Below are positions 1 through 5,219 of a stretch of DNA of 5,542 nt, piece after piece; position 1 is the stretch's first letter; each line of letters begins with the position of its first letter. A program made the translations under genes and the position numbers. Source of the stretch: Bacteroidales bacterium (lineage in GTDB: Bacteria; Bacteroidota; Bacteroidia; Bacteroidales; DTU049); assembly GCA_018432645.1 (NCBI GenBank), contig JAHDSP010000011.1, forward strand, positions 1-5,542, given 5' to 3'. The notes beneath the pieces were generated by a model. It had not been told where the DNA came from, ran no database searches, and saw nothing but the letters and a program-made list of their open reading frames with translations.

Positions 1-26
1 AAAATTTCATCTTTTTTTTGTGTCAT
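1..26 (-). CDS. 5' end of a leftward gene, cut by the window edge
   Basis: An ATG on the minus strand at 26-24 opens a frame reading MTQKKDEI before the window ends. Too little protein is visible to assign any function. The start is favoured because a perfect Bacteroidota -7 element (TAATTTTG on the minus strand, 53-60) lies 26 bases upstream. This is nearly the same distance as at the other three promoter-start pairs in this window. A second minus-strand ATG at 10-8 (MKF...) is in another frame and would be further from the promoter, so it is the weaker choice. The gene points away from the CoA-transferase operon's repeat-filled downstream region and may share its direction without being co-transcribed. 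Confidence 0.4.
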
Positions 27-52
27 ATTTATAAAATTTTTTTGTTGTGGTA

Positions 53-60
53 CAAAATTA
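53..60 (-). promoter_or_regulatory. Bacteroidota-type -7 promoter element for the leftward gene at the edge
   Basis: The plus strand reads CAAAATTA, which is TAATTTTG on the minus strand and fits the Bacteroidota sigma-ABfA -7 consensus TAnnTTTG exactly. It is the same octamer as the one upstream of the gene at 3982. It sits 26 bases before the putative ATG at 26, implying a leader of under about 20 bases. I see no clear -33 TTTG box at the expected distance. Confidence 0.45.
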
Positions 61-115
61 AATATTATTTTTTATCAGTTTTAATAAATAATATGTTGCA
101 AATTTATAATTTAAT

Positions 116-146
116 TTTTAAACTCCAAATGTTTTTGAGTTTAAAA
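116..146. repeat. Perfect 10-bp hairpin
   Basis: TTTTAAACTC at 116-125 is the exact reverse complement of GAGTTTAAAA at 137-146, around an 11-base loop. Only two pairs of the stem are G-C. There is no clean poly-T tract on either side, so it is a poor match to an intrinsic terminator. It lies upstream of the edge gene's promoter on the minus strand and could be a regulator site, a weak terminator of transcription coming from the operon, or chance in AT-rich DNA. Confidence 0.4.
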
Positions 147-238
147 TATTTCTGTTTATGATTTAGTGTTAAATTGTATTTTTGGTCCTCTAACGTTTAT
201 TGTGGGTAAATTATTTTACTATCCAATTGTTATTATTA

Positions 239-440
239 ATCCACAAATGCACACAAATAAGCACAAATTATAATTTAAAGTTTATTAGTGGTTAATGGTT
301 AGTGATTAGTGATTAGTGATTAGTTGATTAGTTGATTAGTGATGGGATGAGGAGTTTAGCATGATATTAGTTATAAATTAAATTAACAAATTCACTCAAA
401 AAACCAAATCATCAGTGTTAATTTGTGTAAATTTGTGGAT
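239..440. repeat. Long imperfect inverted repeat enclosing a tandem array
   Basis: The arms are 239-264 and 415-440, 26 bases each. They pair as reverse complements at 22 of 26 positions, with mismatches at 249, 250, 259 and 261. The shared core is ATCCACAAAT followed by ACACAAAT. The 150-base interior contains the TTAGTGA tandem array. No target-site duplication is evident just outside the arms and no coding frame lies inside. The structure is therefore described only as an inverted repeat, possibly two copies of a dispersed intergenic repeat in opposite orientation. Confidence 0.6.
285..342. repeat. TTAGTGA / TTAGTTGA tandem array
   Basis: Six adjoining units fill 299-342: TTAGTGA three times (299, 306, 313), TTAGTTGA twice (320, 328), then TTAGTGA again (336). 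A degenerate lead-in, TTAGTG plus GTTAATGG, occupies 285-298. Unit lengths of 7 and 8 mix, so the array is not a coding repeat. This looks like slipped-strand expansion in non-coding DNA and is a likely site of length variation between strains. Confidence 0.8.
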
Positions 441-474
441 AAAATTATATGCATTTGGGGTTGTTACTTATTGT

Positions 475-492
475 ACACAAATGAACACAAAT
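475..492. repeat. Third copy of the ACAAATGnACACAAAT motif
   Basis: Positions 476-492 match 242-258 in the same orientation at 16 of 17 bases, the exception being C250 against A484. This makes three copies of the CACAAAT-rich motif within 260 bases, two direct and one inverted (415-440). Such copies suggest a family of dispersed intergenic repeats rather than a single palindromic element. Confidence 0.55.
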
Positions 493-562
493 TAAAAATT
501 CAATCCCAAAATCTTTTAATCTCAAAAATCATGGTTCAGACAATTTAATTCTAGCTTTCTCT

Positions 563-602
563 CTTTGTGTTCTTTGTGCCTCTTCTTTGAGAACTTTGTG
601 GT
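563..602. repeat. CTTTGnGnn nonamer array
   Basis: Four nine-base units start at 563 (CTTTGTGTT), 572 (CTTTGTGCC), 585 (CTTTGAGAA) and 594 (CTTTGTGGT), with a four-base TCTT insert between the second and third. It resembles CTTTGTG-type dispersed repeats that I recall from intergenic DNA of several bacterial groups including Bacteroidota. The function of those repeats is not known to me. It lies about 70 bases past the end of the CoA-transferase operon. Confidence 0.6.
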
Positions 603-636
603 TAATATTTAACTATCTAATAATAAATAAATTACA

Positions 637-693
637 GAAGCTCAAAAATTAATTGAATAGAGAAAAAATTTATTAAAAAATTAATTCAGCTTC
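637..693 (-). terminator. Possible weak stem-loop at the end of the CoA-transferase operon
   Basis: GAAGCT at 637-642 pairs with AGCTTC at 688-693. After an asymmetric bulge, AATTAATT on each side (647-654 and 679-686) can extend the stem around a loop of about 24 bases that includes the stop codon of the B subunit. On the minus strand the far arm is followed by a U-rich but interrupted tract. It overlaps coding sequence and is AT-rich, so this is only a candidate for the operon's transcript end. No better terminator is visible nearby. Confidence 0.2.
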
Positions 694-1320
694 AGTTTTA
701 TTTTGTAAAGTATTTTTATCAATGCCTGGAGCCAATTTAATAACTTTTAAACCTTGATTAGTTACATCAATAATAGCTAAATCAGTGTAAATGCGAGAAA
801 CTACTGCGACACCTGTTAAAGGATAAGTACATTTCTTAACAATTTTAGGTGTACCATCTTTAGTAGTGTGGTTCATGATAACAAAAACATTTTTGACGCC
901 TTGTACTAGATCCATTGCACCGCCGACAGCAGGAATATCATTTGGGCTACCAGTAGACCAATTAGCTAAATCTCCATTTTGAGATACTTGATATGCTCCC
1001 AAGATAGTAAAATCTAAATGGCCACCACGTATCATAGCAAAACTATCTGCATGATGAAAAAAACAAGCTCCTTTGATGGCAGTAATAGGCTTTTTGCCAG
1101 CATTTATCAAATCAAAATCTTCAGTACCAGGTGCTGGAGCTGGTCCTACGCCTAAAAGGCCATTCTCTGTATGTATGATAACTTCTCTACCCTGTGGTAC
1201 ATAATTAGCTATTAATTCTGGAATACCAATTCCAAGGTTAACATAAGAACCATCAGGAATATCATTGGCGACCAATTTGGCCATCTCTTCCTTGCTCCAT
1301 CCGATATTTATTCTGTCCAT
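673..1320 (-). CDS. 3-oxoacid CoA-transferase, subunit B (PcaJ/ScoB family)
   Basis: This is the beta subunit of a family I CoA-transferase, which moves CoA from an acyl-CoA such as succinyl-CoA to a 3-oxoacid such as acetoacetate or 3-oxoadipate in the cytoplasm. At 215 residues it is full length for PcaJ/ScoB. The glycine loop NLGIGIPE is at 28-35. The catalytic glutamate is Glu52 in HTENGLLG (50-57), with Thr in place of the usual Ser and Ile49 before His. FFHHADSF, RGGHLD, GDLANW, PAVGGAMDL and CTYPLTG follow in family order. By eye it is closer to Pseudomonas PcaJ than to Bacillus ScoB, but no other protocatechuate genes are present, so the substrate is open. The start at 1320 is preferred because PcaJ has a similar N-terminal length before the first Met-Ala. 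It overlaps the A-subunit gene by 13 bases, which suggests translational coupling of the two partners. Confidence 0.93.
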   Translation of the reverse strand: MDRINIGWSKEEMAKLVANDIPDGSYVNLGIGIPELIANYVPQGREVIIHTENGLLGVGPAPAPGTEDFDLINAGKKPITAIKGACFFHHADSFAMIRGGHLDFTILGAYQVSQNGDLANWSTGSPNDIPAVGGAMDLVQGVKNVFVIMNHTTKDGTPKIVKKCTYPLTGVAVVSRIYTDLAIIDVTNQGLKVIKLAPGIDKNTLQNKTEAELIF

Positions 1321-2027
1321 GGATATTTTTTATTTTGACTTACTAAAACGTGCTCGTGTAAAGGATTAGCTACCTCCACTACTCTTTGCACAAAAATATT
1401 TGGAGTAACTATAATCTCTGGATCTATATCACCTACTTCAACAATTTTATTAACTTGAGCAATAGTTACTTTGGCAGCCATACACATTATAGGTCCGAAA
1501 TTTCTACTTGTTTTATAATAAGTAAGATTGCCATATCTATCTCCTTGATAAGCTTTCACTAGAGCAAAATCAGCCTTTAAAGCATATTCTAAAACATATA
1601 ATTTCTCATCAATTTCTCTAATTTCTTTACCCTCAGCTAATGGTGTTCCTACGCTAGTAGGAGTATAAAATGCGGGTATGCCCGCACCACCACAGCGAAT
1701 ACGTTCTGCTAGAGTACCTTGTGGCACAAGTTCTACTTCTATTTCTCCATTGCAATATAAATCAGGAAAAACTTCTGAAAAAGCTGTTTTAGGATACGAA
1801 CAAATGATTTTTTTAACGCGTTTATGCTCTAATAATGCTGCTAATCCTACATGTCCACTTCCAGCATTATTACTGATGATAGTTAAATTTTTTGCTCCTT
1901 GATCAATTAATGCATGAATTAATTCAATAGGGCTACCAGCCTCACCAAATCCACCTATCATAATAGTAGCACCATCAAAAATGTCTGCAATGGCTTCCTT
2001 AGGTGTTTTAAAGACTTTATTAATCAT
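1308..2027 (-). CDS. 3-oxoacid CoA-transferase, subunit A (PcaI/ScoA family)
   Basis: This is the alpha subunit that forms the heteromeric CoA-transferase with the product of the overlapping downstream gene. Its 239 residues fit the family length. The signature DGATIMIGGFGEAGSP at 18-33 fits the PROSITE family I pattern (Asp-Gly, three hydrophobics, Gly-Gly-Phe, Gly and Pro) that contributes to CoA binding. LTIISNNAG, VPQGTLAERIR, LAEGKE, GDRYGNLTY, RNFGPIMCMAAK and a near-terminal IFVQRVVEV follow in the same order as in Pseudomonas PcaI, which it resembles very closely by eye. Family-level function is secure. Whether the acceptor is acetoacetate, 3-oxoadipate or another 3-oxoacid cannot be read from the sequence. 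It lies 15 bases after the KamA-like gene, with no promoter between, so the two are almost certainly co-transcribed. No Shine-Dalgarno sequence precedes the ATG. Confidence 0.93.
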   Translation of the reverse strand: MINKVFKTPKEAIADIFDGATIMIGGFGEAGSPIELIHALIDQGAKNLTIISNNAGSGHVGLAALLEHKRVKKIICSYPKTAFSEVFPDLYCNGEIEVELVPQGTLAERIRCGGAGIPAFYTPTSVGTPLAEGKEIREIDEKLYVLEYALKADFALVKAYQGDRYGNLTYYKTSRNFGPIMCMAAKVTIAQVNKIVEVGDIDPEIIVTPNIFVQRVVEVANPLHEHVLVSQNKKYPWTE

Positions 2028-2042
2028 GATGAATAAAATTAA

Positions 2043-3626
2043 TTATGATCTTTCAGAAATTTTATGATGTTTCTGAGCTTCTAAAATATTTTTTTCTAAA
2101 TTATTTTCTATCTCTTCTAATTCATCTTCATAGAAAAATTTATCAGCTTTATAAGGTTTCAGATTAGCAATGTTACTAGTTTGCTCATCATACTCGGCAA
2201 AAAATACATTATCGCACCAATTCATATCTCTACCTTCATTAATTTTAAGTGCAAAAATTCTATCATTATCTATTTTAGTATCACCTATGAGAGAAATTTT
2301 ACCAGCAGATAAAGTCATAGTAATATATCTGGTAGGACGATTAACAGAAGCTAAACTTTTGTATATTTTATTAAACACTTTATTAATATCTGATAAAGGA
2401 CGAGTGAAATATTCCACTTCTCCTGTAGGACGTGGTATATACATAGCATGGAAACTGACACCTAGCATAGCGAAGATATTAGCTAAATCTATCCAGTTTT
2501 GAGCAGAGCGATCTACATCGATATTACCATTTTCATCTTCATACATACTTATATGATTCATAATAGGACTTTGGCTTTTGAGATTCACACCGTAGCTTTT
2601 TAATCTACGAATAGCAGCGATAGTAGTGATATTCATTATCTCTCTTGGAGTTGAGAAATGAGATACTATCATAGGTTGCACACCATTATCATAAAGCAAT
2701 TTGAATAAGTTTAGCATCTCATCATATTTATGAGATAAAATTTTCTCTGGATAATAGCTGAGAACTCGAGTACCTAATCTAACTGTGCGGATATGAGATA
2801 ATTCTGGATCCTCGATGATAGGAATTATATACTCTCTGTATCTGGCAGGAGTGATGTAGCCAGCATCTCCACCAGTTATCAATATATCAGAAATTTCTTT
2901 ATGTCTTTTCAAATAGCCGATTACTTGTTCTATACTTTTCTGAGCAAACATATCTTCGTCACCTCGCACCTGAGCATGACGGAAGCAATAAGTACAAAAG
3001 CCAAAACAATTTTGCGTTTGCTCATCTAAGATTAAAACTACAGATGAATATTTATGCTGTAAGCCATCTAAAAGTTCTAATTCTCCATTTTCATTAATAT
3101 ATATAGGTTTATTCAATTTTTGTTTACCATCATGAGGATTAGTCTCTTTAATATAATCTTTTACTATTGCTTCTCTCTCTTCATCTGTTTTAGCTGCTAA
3201 TATTTTTTGTCTAGCAGTCTCACGAACCATATCTGGCTGAGGGAAAGTGAGATAAAATAAAGGATCATTTTGATAATTATTCCAATCAATTAAATTTAGC
3301 ACGTGAGCAGTTACCATAAATCTATAAACATGTATAAAAACCTCTCTCTCTGGTATTTTGTCAATGATAATGCCATGCTTAGCTAATTTATCTACGATTT
3401 CTCTAAATCCTTTTAAGCCCACCCATCTATCTTTTTCATTAAAATCTATTTTATTAGGATTTTTCATTAATGAATATTGTGGATAAGCAGTTTGTAACCT
3501 TGATAACAAGCTCAAAGGCAAAAGATTTTCATTTTTTACGATATCCATCATTTCTTCTGAAAAATGATATCGATTCATCAAATTATTTAATTCTGTTTCA
3601 GTAAATAAAACTTTTTCTGCACACAT
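2043..3626 (-). CDS. KamA-family radical SAM/PLP aminomutase homologue, atypical subfamily
   Basis: This is a 527-residue homologue of lysine 2,3-aminomutase, which uses a [4Fe-4S] cluster, S-adenosylmethionine and pyridoxal phosphate to move an alpha-amino group to the beta carbon. The cluster motif Cx3Cx2C is Cys207, Cys211 and Cys214 (CFGFCTYC), followed by FRHAQVRGDEDMF. TGGD (251-254) is the SAM-binding GGD motif. VRLGTR (282-287), VSHFSTPREI (321-330) and SQSP (351-354) match core segments of the Clostridium enzyme. Lys443 in LSAGK aligns with its PLP lysine, Lys337. Three things differ. The N-terminus is about 80 residues longer before the cluster. The cysteines that bind structural zinc in the Clostridium enzyme have no counterpart. 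The two lysine-binding aspartates are replaced by Arg399 and Thr436. Substrate is therefore uncertain and lysine is disfavoured. The tail (about 500-520) is a charged, probably helical segment. The gene leads the operon with the CoA-transferase. The start at 3626 is supported by a promoter element 27 bases upstream. Confidence 0.85.
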   Translation of the reverse strand: MCAEKVLFTETELNNLMNRYHFSEEMMDIVKNENLLPLSLLSRLQTAYPQYSLMKNPNKIDFNEKDRWVGLKGFREIVDKLAKHGIIIDKIPEREVFIHVYRFMVTAHVLNLIDWNNYQNDPLFYLTFPQPDMVRETARQKILAAKTDEEREAIVKDYIKETNPHDGKQKLNKPIYINENGELELLDGLQHKYSSVVLILDEQTQNCFGFCTYCFRHAQVRGDEDMFAQKSIEQVIGYLKRHKEISDILITGGDAGYITPARYREYIIPIIEDPELSHIRTVRLGTRVLSYYPEKILSHKYDEMLNLFKLLYDNGVQPMIVSHFSTPREIMNITTIAAIRRLKSYGVNLKSQSPIMNHISMYEDENGNIDVDRSAQNWIDLANIFAMLGVSFHAMYIPRPTGEVEYFTRPLSDINKVFNKIYKSLASVNRPTRYITMTLSAGKISLIGDTKIDNDRIFALKINEGRDMNWCDNVFFAEYDEQTSNIANLKPYKADKFFYEDELEEIENNLEKNILEAQKHHKISERS

Positions 3627-3653
3627 TTTTTTAATAATATTTTATTGATTATG

Positions 3654-3661
3654 CAAAAATA
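3654..3661 (-). promoter_or_regulatory. -7 promoter element of the aminomutase/CoA-transferase operon
   Basis: The plus strand reads CAAAAATA, which is TATTTTTG on the minus strand and fits TAnnTTTG. It ends 27 bases before the ATG at 3626, implying a leader of about 20 bases. No good -33 TTTG box is seen, which is common where such promoters are weak or activated. An 18-base palindrome (3688-3705) lies just upstream. Confidence 0.5.
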
Positions 3662-3687
3662 AAAAATATTTTTTGATTTATTAATAA

Positions 3688-3705
3688 GAAATTAAAATTA
3701 ATTTC
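3688..3705. repeat. 18-base palindrome upstream of the operon promoter
   Basis: GAAATTAA at 3688-3695 is the exact reverse complement of TTAATTTC at 3698-3705, with a two-base spacer. It starts about 27 bases upstream of the minus-strand -7 element, where the -33 region or an activator site would be. It could be an operator, though the low complexity makes chance plausible. Confidence 0.25.
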
Positions 3706-3782
3706 ATTAAAAAGACATTTTTGGATTATATATTTCTTTAAATAATAAAAAAAATTAAATAAGGAATAGGGAGTTTTTTTCT

Positions 3783-3797
3783 AATAAGTTTCTTATT
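3783..3797. repeat. Short palindrome AATAAG-TTT-CTTATT
   Basis: Six-base perfect arms at 3783-3788 and 3792-3797 flank a three-base spacer. It lies in the middle of the divergent region, 16 bases from the next inverted repeat. No known regulator site is recognised. Confidence 0.2.
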
Positions 3798-3812
3798 TCT
3801 ACTTTTTTTAAT

Positions 3813-3837
3813 TTATTGAAGGATACTATTTCAATAA
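3813..3837. repeat. 8-bp inverted repeat with 9-base spacer, candidate operator
   Basis: TTATTGAA at 3813-3820 is the exact reverse complement of TTCAATAA at 3830-3837. The spacer GGATACTAT is one of the few less AT-rich spots in this region. The arm-to-arm geometry (centres 17 bases apart) would suit a dimeric regulator. It lies near the middle of the divergent region, over 110 bases from the rightward promoter and about 150 from the leftward one. No regulator gene is in the window. Confidence 0.3.
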
Positions 3838-3952
3838 TTATAATAATATAAAATATTACATATTTATCAAATTATTTACATGTAGTATACTAAATTTAAT
3901 AGAAAAAGATAATTTTTTAAAATAAATTATCTTTATATTAAAAAAAAATATA

Positions 3953-3960
3953 TAATTTTG
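3953..3960 (+). promoter_or_regulatory. -7 promoter element of the tail-fibre-like gene
   Basis: TAATTTTG matches the Bacteroidota -7 consensus TAnnTTTG and ends 21 bases before the ATG at 3982. It is identical to the element proposed for the gene at the left edge. No convincing -33 box is present. Confidence 0.5.
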
Positions 3961-3981
3961 TAATAAATATGAAAAAAATTT

Positions 3982-5136
3982 ATGAAAAAATTAGTAATTA
4001 TTTTGATTGTTTTAATCTCATTATTAATGGGAAATATTTTAGAAGCACAAAATGTAGGTATAGGTAGTACCTCATTTACACCTGATGCTTCTGCAGGATT
4101 AGAAATAAATTTTTCAGATAAAGGATTGCTAATACCACGTGTAGCAATTCAAAGTACAACAACACCAACTCCTGTTTCTTTGCCAGCACAAAGTCTATTA
4201 ATATACAATACAAATACCTCAGGTACAGTACCGTATAATGTGTTTCCAGGCTTTTATTATTGGGATACGACAGGAATAGATAGTTGGGTGAGAATAGCTG
4301 AATATAATAAAGTATGGTTATTAGGTGGCAATTACAACACAAATCCATCAAATAATTTTGTTGGTACAATTGATTCTAAAGACTTAGTATTTAAAACAAA
4401 TAATATAGAACGAATAAGAATAAAGTCTGATCCGACGGTAACTAATATTAGGGTGGGCATAGGAACAGCCTGGGCAACGCCATATCCAGGAGGGTCCACT
4501 CCTACGCTTTTAAGCATATATGATGGTGGAAATACTATAAATGATTTTGCATTATTACAATTAGGCTCCAATAAAAGAACATCAAATACAAAAGTAGGAG
4601 AAATAAATTTCCATTCTTCTGTTAGTGATCCTAGTGATAGACGTACCGCTGCCATAGAAAGTTATTTAACAGCAGTAAAAGATTCCACAAAATTATCTGG
4701 AGATCTTAGATTTTTTACTAATGATACAATTTTACAATATTGTACAGAAAAGATGAGAATTACTTCTAATGGGAATGTGGGTATAGGTACAGAAAATCCT
4801 CAATCTATGCTTACTGTAGAAAAAAATTTTAATACTTCACCAGTCATATTAACTTCTAATACTACTATTAATATAGATTGTTCAAAAGCCAATATTTTTA
4901 TATTAACGGCTGAGCATAATGCTACTATTATTGCAACAAATTATGTCGCTGGACAATATATTTATCTAATAATCAAAACTTCTGGCTCAACGAGTAAAAC
5001 TTTAACTTTTTCTACAGGTATAAAAACTAATTCCACCACATTAAATACTGGGACTAATGCCGATAAATATTATATTTTGCATTTTATATCTGATGGCAAT
5101 TATTTATTAGAGCTTAATAGAACAAGTGCTTTATAA
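3982..5136 (+). CDS. Secreted tail-fibre-like protein with NVGIGT modules
   Basis: This 384-residue protein starts with a lysine pair and a hydrophobic stretch ending LEA-Q (cut expected after Ala22), a typical Bacteroidota Sec signal. The mature protein opens with NVGIGSTSFTPDAS and KGLLIPR, the usual N-terminal module of Bacteroidota tail-fibre-like surface proteins. VGIG recurs at 25, 158 and 266, the last two preceded by ERIRIKS and EKMRITSNGN. The segment from about 285 to 384 reads as a run of beta strands resembling the sandwich domain found at the tips of phage tail fibres. There is no peptidase S74 chaperone domain at the C-terminus, which often follows these modules. The role is unknown; surface display or adhesion is an inference. 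The start at 3982 is chosen because it gives the signal peptide, while the ATG at 3969 is out of frame. A phage origin is possible but no phage genes adjoin. Confidence 0.8.
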   Translation: MKKLVIILIVLISLLMGNILEAQNVGIGSTSFTPDASAGLEINFSDKGLLIPRVAIQSTTTPTPVSLPAQSLLIYNTNTSGTVPYNVFPGFYYWDTTGIDSWVRIAEYNKVWLLGGNYNTNPSNNFVGTIDSKDLVFKTNNIERIRIKSDPTVTNIRVGIGTAWATPYPGGSTPTLLSIYDGGNTINDFALLQLGSNKRTSNTKVGEINFHSSVSDPSDRRTAAIESYLTAVKDSTKLSGDLRFFTNDTILQYCTEKMRITSNGNVGIGTENPQSMLTVEKNFNTSPVILTSNTTINIDCSKANIFILTAEHNATIIATNYVAGQYIYLIIKTSGSTSKTLTFSTGIKTNSTTLNTGTNADKYYILHFISDGNYLLELNRTSAL

Positions 5137-5159
5137 TTAATGATTATATAATATTAATT
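5135..5159 (+). terminator. Possible weak stem-loop after the tail-fibre-like gene
   Basis: AATTAAT at 5135-5141 pairs with ATTAATT at 5153-5159, starting at the stop codon and followed by TTTATATAG. The stem has no G-C pair, so it is a poor intrinsic terminator. It is listed only because the next gene has its own promoter-like element just downstream. Confidence 0.15.
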
Positions 5160-5186
5160 TTATATAGCAAAATTAAAAAAATTATA

Positions 5187-5194
5187 TATATTTG
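5187..5194 (+). promoter_or_regulatory. -7 promoter element of the gene starting at 5220
   Basis: TATATTTG fits TAnnTTTG and lies 25 bases before the ATG at 5220. This spacing agrees with the other three promoters here and suggests that the last gene can be transcribed on its own, although read-through from 3982 is possible. Confidence 0.45.
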
Positions 5195-5219
5195 CATTAT
5201 AAAACCAAAATTTTTTAAT

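Larger units (their letters stand above)
27..672. other. Non-coding, repeat-rich intergenic region
   Basis: This stretch of about 650 bases has no convincing open frame on either strand. It holds the promoter for the leftward edge gene (53-60), a perfect hairpin (116-146), a composite of inverted and tandem repeats (239-440), another copy of the arm motif (475-492), a CTTTGTG nonamer array (563-602) and a possible terminator for the CoA-transferase operon near 637-693. Between these I see only AT-rich sequence with no tRNA-like or other recognisable RNA fold. No transposase remnant is visible. Confidence 0.7.
3627..3981. other. Divergent intergenic regulatory region
   Basis: These 355 AT-rich bases separate the leftward operon from the rightward secreted-protein gene. 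There is a TAnnTTTG element near each end (3654-3661 minus, 3953-3960 plus), and three short perfect palindromes between them (3688-3705, 3783-3797, 3813-3837). I see no open frame with coding character and no structured RNA. In DNA this AT-rich some short palindromes are expected by chance. Confidence 0.7.

Noticed and set aside
285..342. CRISPR array
   Set aside because: The units are 7-8 bases with no spacers, and no cas gene is present.
239..440. Insertion sequence
   Set aside because: There is no transposase frame, no target-site duplication at the arm ends, and the interior is only about 150 bases of non-coding DNA.
1678..1902. Plus-strand open frame antisense to the CoA-transferase A subunit
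   Set aside because: It lies wholly inside a gene with full family conservation on the other strand, and its translation resembles nothing known.
2170..2502. Plus-strand open frame antisense to the aminomutase gene
   Set aside because: It is embedded in the conserved C-terminal half of the aminomutase, has no promoter element, and reads as low-complexity hydrophobic sequence.
2043..3626. Assigning the gene as kamA (lysine 2,3-aminomutase) outright
   Set aside because: The positions matching both lysine-binding aspartates are Arg399 and Thr436, the zinc cysteines are missing, and no other lysine fermentation gene is in the window.
3969..4070. Upstream ATG at 3969 as start of a leader peptide or of the tail-fibre-like gene
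   Set aside because: It is out of frame with the gene at 3982, gives only a short peptide of no recognisable kind, and sits closer to the promoter element than the other starts here do.
4076..4655. Two overlapping minus-strand open frames inside the tail-fibre-like gene
   Set aside because: They overlap each other and the well-supported plus-strand gene, and neither shows any domain, signal peptide or promoter.
3982..5136. Prophage remnant
   Set aside because: The protein has its own signal peptide and promoter, and no phage structural, integrase or lysis gene adjoins it. Similar modules occur in ordinary Bacteroidota surface proteins.
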